A DNA stretch of 64,000 bases from an uncultured Bacilli bacterium (GCA_934140575.1 CAKPBJ010000004.1:37179-101178); one strand, 5' to 3'; positions 46,249-55,618 are shown, numbered from the stretch's first letter. Translations and numbers: made by a program. The notes: a model not told the origin generated them from the letters alone.

Positions 46249-47142
46249 TTAGTTTTTATATAGTGCGTTTTCTTTTTCTATTTTTGGATACCAGTTTTCA
46301 TAATCAACAGTATAAAAATTCATCTTTTCTTGTTTTAGTCCATCATAATAATTTTTATGTTTTTTATCTCTTATACTTGCGGCATATGTTGAATCATAAT
46401 AATAGAATTTTCCATTATATTTGACTATATTCCACATGTGTGAACCTGTTGAGTAGCCTGTTATAATCATAGAATCTATACCTATATTTTGAAAAATCAC
46501 TTGACTTGTTTTAGCAAATCCTGCACATACTGCATTACCTTTTATAAAGACATTATATATAGATTGATTTTTAGAACTTCCTGTAAGCAATTGATCATAA
46601 TAAGCATTATCTCCAATCCATTCATAAACATATTTTATTTTTTCTAAATCAGACATATTTTTTGTAGCTTTTTTTATTTTATCAATTTTACGTTCTATTA
46701 ACAATGTATTTATTTCTTCTTCTAATTGGTTATTAATTGCATATATTGGAAATATTTCTATATAATCTGAATTTTCTTTATAGCGATAAGAATAGTATGC
46801 ATAACTTATTAATTCTGGATGTTCTACCCATATAGCTTGATTGGCTACCCTATAATCACTAATTATACTTTCAATTGTTTCATTATCTTGCTTTTTTATT
46901 TTTTTAGAAGTCTTTCTTTGTTTTATTGTTTCTAATAAAGTTTTATATGCTTTTTTCTCATTTTTACTTAAATAATTATTATAAATTTTTCCATCTGACA
47001 TATATATATCATTTATGTATAATTCGCTTTTTTTATTTATATTTGGATTTGGTTCTATTATTCTTGTATAATTTATATAAATGAACACTGAAGCAATAAT
47101 TAATATTACAGTAAAAATTTTATTTCTTTTATAATATCTCAT
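46249..47142 (-). CDS. membrane-anchored transglutaminase-like protein
   Basis: A 297-residue protein with an N-terminal membrane anchor (residues ~8-27) and an external transglutaminase-like fold. The triad is visible: Cys in GNAVCAGFAKTSQ, His in TGSHMWNIVKYNGKFYY and Asp in YYDSTYA. Such proteins act as peptidases or crosslinking-related enzymes at the cell surface. It sits one base from the DUF5684 gene. Confidence 0.8.
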   Translation of the reverse strand: MRYYKRNKIFTVILIIASVFIYINYTRIIEPNPNINKKSELYINDIYMSDGKIYNNYLSKNEKKAYKTLLETIKQRKTSKKIKKQDNETIESIISDYRVANQAIWVEHPELISYAYYSYRYKENSDYIEIFPIYAINNQLEEEINTLLIERKIDKIKKATKNMSDLEKIKYVYEWIGDNAYYDQLLTGSSKNQSIYNVFIKGNAVCAGFAKTSQVIFQNIGIDSMIITGYSTGSHMWNIVKYNGKFYYYDSTYAASIRDKKHKNYYDGLKQEKMNFYTVDYENWYPKIEKENALYKN

Positions 47143-47499
47143 TTAGTCCTCCATATCATATCTATATGCCCCTGTAAAATAAGCAAGTATTGGATAAAAT
47201 ACAAATGGAAATATAAAGCAAAGTAAACCTGTAATTTTTCCTTTTTCATAGGCATCTGCTAGTATAAATGGCATAAATACAAAAATAAGTGTTCCAAAAA
47301 ACGATCTGTCTGGCGAGAAAATTAATCCTAAGCTAATGATTATTAATAAAATTGGACTTATTTCTAATATTTGAAATAAAATGTATAAGTTATATATGGG
47401 GATTAAGCCAGATAGAGCATTATATCCTGCTTTACTAAAAAAGCCTGGTAATGATAGATAAAATGATAATATATAAATAATTATTAAAACTTTAATCAT
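47143..47499 (-). CDS. small membrane protein (DUF5684-like)
   Basis: A 118-residue protein with four hydrophobic segments. The motif FFSKAGYNALSGLIPIYNLY matches DUF5684, whose members carry KxGxxxWxxLIPxYN. Function unknown. It lies immediately upstream of the transglutaminase-like gene and is probably cotranscribed. Confidence 0.65.
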   Translation of the reverse strand: MIKVLIIIYILSFYLSLPGFFSKAGYNALSGLIPIYNLYILFQILEISPILLIIISLGLIFSPDRSFFGTLIFVFMPFILADAYEKGKITGLLCFIFPFVFYPILAYFTGAYRYDMED

Positions 47500-47570
47500 A
47501 CTACACCTCTATTTTTATTATAGCTTATTTTTATACAAATAAAAAATAATATTTTTAATTAAAAGCATTA

Positions 47571-47595
47571 TAAAAGAGTGATTAAAAATCACTCT
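47571..47595 (-). terminator. terminator after the ftsEX-M23 run
   Basis: A perfect 9-bp stem (AGAGTGATT / AATCACTCT, 3-base loop), followed on the minus strand by TTTTATAAT, about 75 bases past the M23 stop. Confidence 0.8.
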
Positions 47596-47670
47596 CTCTA
47601 AACAAGTCATTTATCAAATTTATTGTTCACCAACACTTTTTGACAAAGAACCAATACTTTTTTTTATATT

Positions 47671-48828
47671 TTAACGTGGAACATACTTAAATGGATTAAT
47701 TATATGTCTTATATATGTATAATATGATGAATTATAGTTCCATCCATAATCTTCTGACATTTCTAGATGTAGGTGGCAACCAAATGAATATCCTGTATTT
47801 CCCATGTATCCTATTACTTGTCCTACGCTTACATCTTGGCCTGAACTTACTGCATAACCATTCAAATGAGCATATTGTGAGAATACTAATCTACCATTTA
47901 CATTATGGACTATTATAATCATCTTTGCTCCATAATTGTCTAATGTGTTTCCTACATAATAAACTCTACCTGATGCTACGGCTTTGATTGGTGCATTGCA
48001 TGCTTTTCCAATATCTACACCTTTGTGTCCTCTATTTCCATAACTTTGTGAAATATGACCTCCACTTACTGGGAAAGTAAATCCATTTGCAGCAATTACA
48101 TCTCCAGCACTTGTACTTCCACCAGGTTTAACTGCTGGCTTTGGTTTATCACAATCAATACCAATTCTATCGCTTGATTTACATCCTTTATTCTTATAAT
48201 ATGTAACTCTTGCTTGAGCAGTCTTTAAGTCATTTTCAATATTTGGTATTGTTCCTTCTATACTTTTATTATCAGCTTCTATTTTTTTCTGTTCAGCTTC
48301 TTGTTCTGATTGAAGTTTTTTTAATTCTTCTTTCTTAGCTTTTAATTCTATTTGACTTTTCTTATTTTTCTCAACTAAAGCATTTAATTCCTTCATGATT
48401 TTATCATTGTAATCTGTTAGTTGTTCTACAACAGACATACGATAAATCATATCTGTTATTGAACTTGCTCCAAAGATATATTCTAAATAAGAATTATTTC
48501 CATTTGATATTTGATAATACTCAACTAATTTCTTTGATTCTGCAGTTTTCTTTTTTATCTTTGCATTAGAGTCATCAATTTCTTTTTGTAGTCTTTCTTG
48601 TTCTTCTTGATTTTTTTGTATTTGACTTTGATAACTTTTTATCTTTGCTTGAACACTGGCTATTGTTTCATTATTTTTTGCAAGTTGAGCTTTTTTATCA
48701 TTTATTTGTGATTGATATTTAGCAACTTCATTTTCATATTCTTGTAATGTTACAGCTTTTGTATTTATTGGTAGTGCTGCAATAGATACTATAATTATAG
48801 CTGTTAGTAATACTTCTTTTATTTTCAT
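47671..48828 (-). CDS. coiled-coil M23 peptidoglycan endopeptidase (EnvC/PcsB-like partner of FtsEX)
   Basis: A 385-residue secreted protein: signal ~1-25, coiled coil ~28-215 (with SNAKIKKKTAESKKLVEYYQ), then an M23 peptidase domain. Zinc ligands and catalytic residues are in HKGVDIG and HLHLEMS. It directly follows ftsX with a one-base overlap. In E. coli, EnvC uses its coiled coil to be driven by FtsEX at the septum, and PcsB does the same in streptococci; I infer that role here. Confidence 0.9.
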   Translation of the reverse strand: MKIKEVLLTAIIIVSIAALPINTKAVTLQEYENEVAKYQSQINDKKAQLAKNNETIASVQAKIKSYQSQIQKNQEEQERLQKEIDDSNAKIKKKTAESKKLVEYYQISNGNNSYLEYIFGASSITDMIYRMSVVEQLTDYNDKIMKELNALVEKNKKSQIELKAKKEELKKLQSEQEAEQKKIEADNKSIEGTIPNIENDLKTAQARVTYYKNKGCKSSDRIGIDCDKPKPAVKPGGSTSAGDVIAANGFTFPVSGGHISQSYGNRGHKGVDIGKACNAPIKAVASGRVYYVGNTLDNYGAKMIIIVHNVNGRLVFSQYAHLNGYAVSSGQDVSVGQVIGYMGNTGYSFGCHLHLEMSEDYGWNYNSSYYTYIRHIINPFKYVPR

Positions 48829-49727
48829 TATATCTTTAAGTATTTCCTTACAGCACTTGCACTACCTATCATACCTACTATTACTCCAATTACTATTACA
48901 ATTAGTGATGTAGAATAAATAAATGGTTCAGGTTTAATTAATTTAATTAACTCTGAGAATAAGTATCCATTAAAATGTTCATAGAATGCTAAATAGCCAT
49001 ATGTTGTTATTAATACTGGTACAATAGAACCAAATAGTCCTAAAATCATACCTTCTATGATAAATGGAATCTTTATTGATAAGTTACTAGCTCCTACAAC
49101 ACGCATTATTTCTATTTCTCTATGTCTTGCTGAAATAGTTAACTTAATTGTATTAATAATTAAGAATATAGTTACTAAAATTAGAGCAATCACTATTCCA
49201 TAAGTTACTTTTTGTATTGATGAGAATGCTGTTATCATTTTATCAACATATCCTTCACCATATCTTACAACTGAAACATTATCCATATTTTTTATTGTAT
49301 TTGCTGTTTTTTTAATTTTAGTGATGTCTTTTACTTTAACTTGGAATGTATCTTTTAGTGGGGATTCATTTTCGTCCCATCCATCTAATACTGTTTTAAA
49401 GACATCTGATTCTTTTTGCATTTGTTCTTTTACTTCAACCTTAGATTGATATGTATATTTTTCAACATTTGATAATTTTTTTATTTCTTTTTCTGTAGTT
49501 TTTACATCTTCTTCATCTGCATTATTATTTAAAAATACTACTATTGTCATGTCTCGCTCTATTTCTTTTGTAAAGTTTTCTACATTGAACGATGCAATAA
49601 TGGCAATGGCAACTATTATTAGTGTGATTGTAATACAGGAAATTGATGCTAGGGATAAACTAAAGTTTCTTATTACACTTTTGAAAGCATCCCTTATGCT
49701 TCTTCCTAACATTCTAAACAACTTCAT
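48828..49727 (-). CDS. ftsX: cell division protein FtsX
   Basis: A 299-residue, four-TM permease-like partner of FtsE. The extracytoplasmic loop between TM1 and TM2 (about 50-165) includes NNADEEDVKTTEKEIKKLSN. The conserved RHREIEIMRVVGAS segment precedes TM3. It does not transport but transmits ATP-driven motion to a cell-wall hydrolase, presumably the adjacent M23 protein. Overlaps ftsE by 14 bases. Confidence 0.95.
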   Translation of the reverse strand: MKLFRMLGRSIRDAFKSVIRNFSLSLASISCITITLIIVAIAIIASFNVENFTKEIERDMTIVVFLNNNADEEDVKTTEKEIKKLSNVEKYTYQSKVEVKEQMQKESDVFKTVLDGWDENESPLKDTFQVKVKDITKIKKTANTIKNMDNVSVVRYGEGYVDKMITAFSSIQKVTYGIVIALILVTIFLIINTIKLTISARHREIEIMRVVGASNLSIKIPFIIEGMILGLFGSIVPVLITTYGYLAFYEHFNGYLFSELIKLIKPEPFIYSTSLIVIVIGVIVGMIGSASAVRKYLKI

Positions 49728-50412
49728 CGCTATAAGTTCCTTTCTGTTTATAATGTACTAAATGACCATCTTTTAAAGTGATAACTTGTTTTTTCATCTT
49801 GTTTACTATGTCTTTATCATGAGTTGCCATTATAATTGTTGTCCCTCTATTTTTATTGATGTCATCTAATACTTTCATTATTTCCATACTTTTTTCTGGA
49901 TCTAGGTTTCCTGTAGGTTCATCACATAATAATAATTTAGGATTATTTACTATTGCTCTTGCGATTGCGACACGTTGTTGTTCTCCTCCTGATAATTGGT
50001 CAGGGTAATTATGAACTTTATTTTTTAATCCAACATCTTCTAATGCTTTTAGAACTTTTTTTCTAATTATTTCTTTTTTCTCACCAATGCATTCTAATGC
50101 AAACGCTACATTTTCATAGACTGTTAGTTTTGGTAGTAGTCTATAATCTTGAAAAACTATTCCTAGTTTTCTTCTAAGTTTATAGACTTTTTTATTTCTT
50201 AGTTTTGCAACATCAAGACCACCTACTACTACTTGACCTTTTGTCGGTCTTTCCTCTCTATATAACATTTTTATCAATGTTGACTTTCCACTTCCTGAGC
50301 CTCCAATTATGAAGACAAAAGAACCTTTTTCTATTGCTAAGTTTAAATCGTAGATGGCTGTTACTCCGTTTTTATATTTTTTTTCTACATTTTTAATTCG
50401 AATTAAATCCAT
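49714..50412 (-). CDS. ftsE: cell division ATP-binding protein FtsE
   Basis: ABC ATPase, 232 aa. Walker A is GGSGSGKSTLIKML, the signature LSGGEQQRVAIARAI, Walker B LLLCDEPTGNLD. The order ftsE-ftsX-M23 hydrolase forms one septal module. An extended -10 promoter precedes it. Confidence 0.97.
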   Translation of the reverse strand: MDLIRIKNVEKKYKNGVTAIYDLNLAIEKGSFVFIIGGSGSGKSTLIKMLYREERPTKGQVVVGGLDVAKLRNKKVYKLRRKLGIVFQDYRLLPKLTVYENVAFALECIGEKKEIIRKKVLKALEDVGLKNKVHNYPDQLSGGEQQRVAIARAIVNNPKLLLCDEPTGNLDPEKSMEIMKVLDDINKNRGTTIIMATHDKDIVNKMKKQVITLKDGHLVHYKQKGTYSDEVV

Positions 50413-50439
50413 CTATATTATCACCACCTTAGTTATTTC

Positions 50440-50448
50440 ATTATATCA
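50440..50448 (-). promoter_or_regulatory. extended -10 promoter of ftsE
   Basis: Minus strand TGATATAAT, about 30 bases upstream of the ftsE start codon and downstream of the YitT terminator. Confidence 0.55.
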
Positions 50449-50461
50449 TAATTTTTTGTAT

Positions 50462-50489
50462 AAAAAAAGAAAGGCTCTCTTTAGCCTTT
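50462..50489 (-). terminator. terminator of the prfB-yitT-yitT run
   Basis: A 7-bp stem (AAAGGCT / AGCCTTT, 6-base loop) followed on the minus strand by a T-run. Confidence 0.85.
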
Positions 50490-50510
50490 AGCTTTTAATT
50501 TTACTTTACG

Positions 50511-51368
50511 TTATTTTGCACCTTCTACTGTATAAGAATCTGTTACTACAAAGAATGCATCTTTATCAATTTCTTTTATTCCTTCTGTTACTCTATAATA
50601 CTCTCTTGATGGAATAACTGTTAATATTACTTTTCTGTTTTTATCTAAAAAGCCACCTTTTACTTCAAATGTTGTTACATTGTGATTTAGTGTTTTTATG
50701 ATATATTCTTTTACTTTTTTTTCTTCTTCTGTAATGATATAGAATGCTTTATTATTAGATATTCCTAGTAGGACTTTATCTAATACTATACTATTTATAT
50801 ATAAAAATATAATTGCATATAAGGCATTAGTTATTCCAAAGAAATATGCTCCTACTATAACTATTGCAATGTTAATTGCAAGTGATGATTTACCAACTGG
50901 TATTTGTTTTTCTTCAAAAAGAATTTGACTTATTACTGGAAATCCTCCATTGCTATAACCTGTTTTATACATTAATCCATTTGCAATTCCACTTAATACT
51001 CCCGCAAATAATACCATTAATAACATATCAGTATTTGATTGTGATATTAATGCTGTTAAGGGTGACGTTAATTGTACTAATAATGGATATACTACACTTG
51101 CAACAAGTGTTCCTGCTGTTCTTTTAGGTCCTAAGTACATAAAACTTAATATTGCACAAGCTATGGATAATAATAAAAGCATTATTGCCGGATTAATTCC
51201 GTATAAATAATGGGTAATTGTTGCGACACCATTTGTTCCACCTGTTACTAGACTTAAAGGTAAAAGAAATACATTATAAAGAATTGCAGTTACTAGTAGT
51301 GATGCTCCCATTAATAAAATTCTATATAACTTTTTCTTTTTTCTAATTACTTCTAATATATTTTCCAT
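50511..51368 (-). CDS. YitT-family membrane protein (paralogue 2)
   Basis: A 285-residue membrane protein with about six hydrophobic segments and a C-terminal DUF2179 domain (YYRVTEGIKEIDKDAFFVVT). The glycine-rich LVTGGTNGVATI block defines the family. Start at MENILEVI (51368), with GGAGGA just upstream; in-frame codons before it overlap the upstream gene. It is the second of two tandem YitT genes; function of the family is not established. Confidence 0.85.
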   Translation of the reverse strand: MENILEVIRKKKKLYRILLMGASLLVTAILYNVFLLPLSLVTGGTNGVATITHYLYGINPAIMLLLLSIACAILSFMYLGPKRTAGTLVASVVYPLLVQLTSPLTALISQSNTDMLLMVLFAGVLSGIANGLMYKTGYSNGGFPVISQILFEEKQIPVGKSSLAINIAIVIVGAYFFGITNALYAIIFLYINSIVLDKVLLGISNNKAFYIITEEEKKVKEYIIKTLNHNVTTFEVKGGFLDKNRKVILTVIPSREYYRVTEGIKEIDKDAFFVVTDSYTVEGAK

Positions 51369-51369
51369 A

Positions 51370-52248
51370 CTACTCTCCTCCAAATACTTCATAGGAGTCT
51401 GTTACAATAAAGAATGCATCTTTATCGATTTCATTAATTCCTTCTTTTAATCTATAATAGTCTTTTGTTGGTAATACTGCCATTAGTACATTTTCTTCTT
51501 TTCTGTCATATCCACCTTTTCCTTTAAAGATAGTTACTCCATGATGAAGATATTTCAAAATATATTCTCTTACTTCCTCATCTTTTTTAGTTACTATATA
51601 AAACATTTTATTACCTGATATTCCTAGTACTACTCTATCTGACATTAAACTTATTATATATAAAATAATTATTGAATATAGCATACTGTTTATTCCAAAA
51701 AATAATCCTGAGCATAAAACAATTAGTCCATCACTAAATAACATGCTTTTTCCCATACTCATTTTAAAATATTTTGAAAATATTTGATTTATTATGTCTG
51801 TTCCACCTGTTGTGAATCCTGCTTTAAAAACAAGTCCTGCACCAAAACCATATAGCATTCCTCCAAATATTGCATTTAATAGTAATTTTGATGTATCTAT
51901 TTGAAGATAAACATGTAGATATTGAGTTAGACTAATAAATAATGGAAATAGAATTGAGCCTAAAAGTGAAGCTTTTGTCTTTTCTTTATCAAGTAAAAAG
52001 TAACTGGCGATTAATAAAAATATATTTAGTATGAAAACTGATAAAGCATTGTTAAAGCCGAATAAGTTATCTAATATAATTGCAATTCCTCCTACGCCAC
52101 CTGGCACTAAGTCATTTGGGGCTATAAAAAGGTTATACGCAAGGGCTATTATTAAGCAACCTATAATAAATTGAATTAATCTTTTTTTATATGATTTTTT
52201 ATTAATATATTCAACAAAATTTGTTTTATTTTTAGAAAATAGATTCAT
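51370..52248 (-). CDS. YitT-family membrane protein (paralogue 1)
   Basis: A 292-residue YitT/DUF2179 protein: DLVPGGVGGIAIILDN in the first half, KAGFTTGGTDIINQIF in the middle, and the C-terminal DUF2179 block. The decayed gene at 36547 carries a related segment. It begins one base after prfB ends and is followed directly by paralogue 2. Confidence 0.87.
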   Translation of the reverse strand: MNLFSKNKTNFVEYINKKSYKKRLIQFIIGCLIIALAYNLFIAPNDLVPGGVGGIAIILDNLFGFNNALSVFILNIFLLIASYFLLDKEKTKASLLGSILFPLFISLTQYLHVYLQIDTSKLLLNAIFGGMLYGFGAGLVFKAGFTTGGTDIINQIFSKYFKMSMGKSMLFSDGLIVLCSGLFFGINSMLYSIIILYIISLMSDRVVLGISGNKMFYIVTKKDEEVREYILKYLHHGVTIFKGKGGYDRKEENVLMAVLPTKDYYRLKEGINEIDKDAFFIVTDSYEVFGGE

Positions 52249-52249
52249 A

Positions 52250-53348
52250 CTATAAACCCCTTTTTAAATTATCTTCTATAAATTCATCTATATCTCCATC
52301 TAGCACTTTTGTTACATTACTTGTTTCTGTGTTTGTTCTGTGATCTTTTACCATGGAATATGGATGCATTACATAACTTCTAATTTGAGATCCAAAATTA
52401 ATATTCATTTGGTCTCCTTTTATTTTATTAAGCTCTTGTTCTTGACGCTCAATTTCCATTAGTAATAATTTATTTTTTAAAACACGCAGTGCTTGTTCTT
52501 TATTTTGAATTTGACTTCTTTCATTTTGACATGTAACTACTGTCTTTGTTGGTAAATGAGTAATTCTTACTGCTGAATCTGTTGTATTTACTCCTTGACC
52601 TCCTGCACCACTTGAACGATAAACATCTATTTTTAAGTCTTTTTCATCTATTTGTATATCTACATCTTTGTCAATATCTGGTGTTACTTCTACTGATGCG
52701 AATGATGTATGACGTCTATTGTTTGAGTCAAAAGGAGATAATCTAACTAATCTATGAATTCCTTTCTCATTTTTTAAATAACCATAAGCATTAGTACCTT
52801 TTATTAAGATAGATACACTCTTTAGTCCAGCTTCATCTCCATCTTGATAATCTAATATTGTTACTTTAAAAGATTTTTTTTCACAATATCTTAAATACAT
52901 TCTATATAACATACTTGCCCAGTCACAGGACTCTGTTCCTCCCGCACCAGGATGAATTTCAAGAATACAATCGTATTTATCATATGGTCCATTTAATAGT
53001 AATAATTTATTTAAGTTTTCTGTTTCTAAGTGTAATTTTTTTGTTGAAATTTCTAAATCTTTTAATAAGTCATCATCAAATTCAACTTCTAAAAGGTTAA
53101 TCATTTCTAAATTAGTATCAATATTGTTTTTTAAACTAACTATTTGATTAACGGTTTCTTTTAATTCATTTAATTCTTTTAATGTTTTTTCTGCAGTTTC
53201 TCTGTCATTCCAGAAATTTTCTTTTTCTTTTTTTTGTTGGAGTTCTTTTATTTTAGACTGTTTATTTTCAATGTCAAAGTGACCTCCATAGATTATTTAT
53301 TGTATTTAAATTTGATTCTAATGAATTTTTTATTTCTCTTAGTTCCAT
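52250..53348 (-). CDS. prfB: peptide chain release factor 2, with programmed +1 frameshift
   Basis: RF2, 365 aa when the frameshift is read. Part one is 24 codons from ATG (53348) to a UGA at 53276-53274. Part two continues at 53275 in the +1 frame to 52250. The GGQ motif (GAGGQGVNTTDS) is the catalytic loop and SPF (LSPFDS) is the stop-codon recognition tripeptide. AAGGAGAT precedes the ATG. It begins the run with two YitT genes, with only one base between prfB and the first. Confidence 0.97.
53273..53288 (-). promoter_or_regulatory. prfB autoregulatory frameshift site
   Basis: The minus strand reads TGGAGGTCACTTTGAC: an internal Shine-Dalgarno (GGAGG) a few bases before CTT TGA C. This is the canonical slippery site by which low RF2 levels allow +1 slippage past UGA. 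Confidence 0.95.
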
Positions 53349-53456
53349 AAGATATCTCCTTCTACTTTGTTACTTATAGTGTAGCATATTTTATTATTTT
53401 TATTCAACTTAAGAATTTATTGGTATTATTTTTTTAATTTATCATATATTATTATT

Positions 53457-53528
53457 GAGGAAGGTTCACTATGTAGTGTGAAGATCCTCTGTACATAGAT
53501 TAAGGAGCTTAAGTTTTAGCTCCTTTTT
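53457..53528 (+). ncRNA. candidate small structured RNA with possible pseudoknot
   Basis: Between prfB and the TtcA-like gene, the plus strand holds a hairpin: GAGGA (53457) pairs with TCCTC (53485), and inside it TTCAC (53465) pairs with GTGAA (53478). The loop's TATGTA (53470-53475) is complementary to TACATA (53492-53497) just 3' of the stem, allowing an H-type pseudoknot. A terminator follows: AAGGAGCT / AGCTCCTT plus TTTTT. No protein gene lies downstream on this strand. No good promoter is visible, and I do not recognise the family. Confidence 0.4.
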
Positions 53529-54354
53529 ATTTGTCATATTTTTCTAAGAATGAATGGTATTCTTTATTTTCTTTATATCCTAAAATACAGTCCATATTAA
53601 CATTATCAAGTGATTTAAAAATATGTTCATCTATATTTGGATTAGTTTTCTTTAATTTCTTTATTAAATCTTTTACAACTTTTCTTTTACTTGAAGCGTC
53701 ATTTATTAATGAACAACCTTCGGTAAAGCGACATGCACAATTTATAAATGTTAAGTCATGGTGGTCTCTCCAAGTAATTATTGATTGTTCTTTTACTAGA
53801 TATAGTGGTCTAATTAGTTCAATCCCTTCAAAATTATCAGAATGAAGTTTAGGAAGCATAGTTTTTATTTCTGATGAATAAAACATTGATAGAAGTGTTG
53901 TTTCTATTACGTCATCAAAGTGGTGTCCTAGGGCTATTTTATTACAACCTAAATCTTTTGCTTTTTTATATAAAAATCCTCTACGCATTCTAGCACACAT
54001 ATAGCAAGCACTTTTTGAATCTATTTTTTCTACCACATCAAAAATATCACTATTAAAGAATTCAACTGGTATATTTAAAATCTTAGCATTATCTTCGATA
54101 AAAGATCTATTATATTCATTATATCCTGGGTCCATTACTATATAGTGAGCATTAAATTTGTATTTACCATGTCGTTGTAGTTCTTGAATACATTTTGCTA
54201 GTAGGAAGGAGTCTTTTCCACCACTAATACAAACCATGATATTATCTCCTTCTTTGATTAATTCATAATCAATTACTGCTTTTATAAATCTAGACCATAT
54301 ATCTTTTCGATAAGTTTTTATTATACTTCTTTCAATTTCTTTATATTTTTCCAT
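53527..54354 (-). CDS. TtcA-like PP-loop ATPase (tRNA thiolation family)
   Basis: A 275-residue PP-loop protein. SGGKDSFLLA (about residues 44-53) binds ATP. CYMCARMRRG provides a CxxC, and a further cysteine occurs in CACRFTEGC. The GHHFDDVIETTLL segment is typical of the TtcA/TilS class. Members add sulfur to tRNA bases or act on related substrates. It overlaps the upstream cysteine desulfurase by 14 bases, which would supply the sulfur. Confidence 0.85.
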   Translation of the reverse strand: MEKYKEIERSIIKTYRKDIWSRFIKAVIDYELIKEGDNIMVCISGGKDSFLLAKCIQELQRHGKYKFNAHYIVMDPGYNEYNRSFIEDNAKILNIPVEFFNSDIFDVVEKIDSKSACYMCARMRRGFLYKKAKDLGCNKIALGHHFDDVIETTLLSMFYSSEIKTMLPKLHSDNFEGIELIRPLYLVKEQSIITWRDHHDLTFINCACRFTEGCSLINDASSKRKVVKDLIKKLKKTNPNIDEHIFKSLDNVNMDCILGYKENKEYHSFLEKYDK

Positions 54355-55471
54355 TGACTAACTCCTTTTGAACTTTTTCTAATACTTTTAAGAATTCCTC
54401 TATTTCTTCTTGTTTTGTTAAATGAGAAAGTGAAATTCTAACAGATGTGGATGATAAATTTTTATCTTTTGTTTTAGCATAAACTAATTTGGATGGGGCG
54501 TCTATTGGACAACAAGATGTTTTTCCAGAGATGCAAATATTATTTTTACCCATGTAATCCACAAATTCTGTGGATTTAATTCCTTTGATACTGAGATTGA
54601 TAATATTTTTAACAGAATTTTCATTTGAATTGATATAAATATTATTATATTGTTTTAAATTTTCCATGATTTGTTTATTTGATTTTTCCACAGATTTTGT
54701 TCGTAAGTCTATATTTTCAAGTGCTAGTTCTAAAGCTTTATCAAGGGCTGCAGCTTCCGCAATTACTGGTGTTCCACTTCTATAAGGGGTAGTTGATCTG
54801 CCACCTTCAATTATGGGTGACAATTCAACTCCTTTTTTCTTAATTAATATTCCGGTTCCATTTAAACCATAAAATTTATGTGGGGCTATAGTTACTAAAT
54901 CTATTCCTGTAAAATCTATATTTATTTTTCCAATAGCTTGAGAAGCATCTGTATGGAATTTACAGTTTTTATATTCTTTTAATAGTTCTTTAATATCATT
55001 TATTGGTTGTATAATTCCCAACTCTGAATCCACTGAAGTTACGCTAACTAATATTGTATCCTCTCTTATCATATCTTTTAATTCATCTAAATCTACAATA
55101 CCATTTTTATCTACTGGAATTAGTTCAACTTCAAATCCTTCTTTTTCTAGAGATGTTGCAGGGGCTATTAATGATTGATGTTCTAATGAACTTAATAAAA
55201 TATGTTTTCCATAATTCTTATATCTTTTTGCAATTCCCTTTATAACTAAGTTATTTGACTCAGTTGCTCCACTTGTATATATTATCTCATCTTTATCGAT
55301 ACCTAATCTGTTTGCGATACTATTTGTATAATAATCCAACTTTTCTTTTGCCTCTAATCCTAGAGGATGTATTGAGTTTGGATTAGCGAAATATAAGTTA
55401 TTTGTTTCATTGTATATTTTTAATACTTCTTTATCAGCAGGTGTTGCGGATGCGTAATCTAAATATATCAT
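54341..55471 (-). CDS. cysteine desulfurase (NifS/IscS family)
   Basis: PLP-dependent enzyme, 376 aa, which converts cysteine to alanine and passes on sulfur. It starts MIYLDYASATP; the Schiff-base lysine is in IAPHKFYGLNG. The active-site cysteine is in the SGKTSCCP loop. The ATG at 55471 is preferred because AAGGAG is properly spaced; an upstream GTG overlaps that site. No iscU-like scaffold is adjacent; the partner appears to be the TtcA-like protein. Confidence 0.92.
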   Translation of the reverse strand: MIYLDYASATPADKEVLKIYNETNNLYFANPNSIHPLGLEAKEKLDYYTNSIANRLGIDKDEIIYTSGATESNNLVIKGIAKRYKNYGKHILLSSLEHQSLIAPATSLEKEGFEVELIPVDKNGIVDLDELKDMIREDTILVSVTSVDSELGIIQPINDIKELLKEYKNCKFHTDASQAIGKINIDFTGIDLVTIAPHKFYGLNGTGILIKKKGVELSPIIEGGRSTTPYRSGTPVIAEAAALDKALELALENIDLRTKSVEKSNKQIMENLKQYNNIYINSNENSVKNIINLSIKGIKSTEFVDYMGKNNICISGKTSCCPIDAPSKLVYAKTKDKNLSSTSVRISLSHLTKQEEIEEFLKVLEKVQKELVNGKI

Positions 55472-55533
55472 TTCTGCCACTCCTTTTTTCTTTGTATATT
55501 ATAGTACTTTTTTTGCTTAACCGCAAATATGTT

Positions 55534-55578
55534 TTTTCCACAAAAAATGTGGATTATTGTTGCTTATCTTTTTCCACA
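55534..55578. repeat. cluster of DnaA-box-like 9-mers
   Basis: TTTTCCACA occurs at 55534-55542 and 55570-55578, and TGTGGATTA (inverse of TAATCCACA) at 55548-55556, all within one mismatch of the TTATCCACA DnaA box. The first and second also form a small CCACA-A5-TGTGG hairpin. Such sites are expected by chance in AT-rich DNA, but three in 45 bases is dense. Confidence 0.35.
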
Positions 55579-55587
55579 ACTTTTGTG

Positions 55588-55618
55588 AAAAAAAGAAATA
55601 CTTTGCTTGTATTTCTTT
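55588..55618 (-). terminator. terminator after nfnB
   Basis: A perfect 10-bp stem (AAAGAAATAC / GTATTTCTTT, 7-base loop) with a T-run on the minus strand. Confidence 0.85.
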
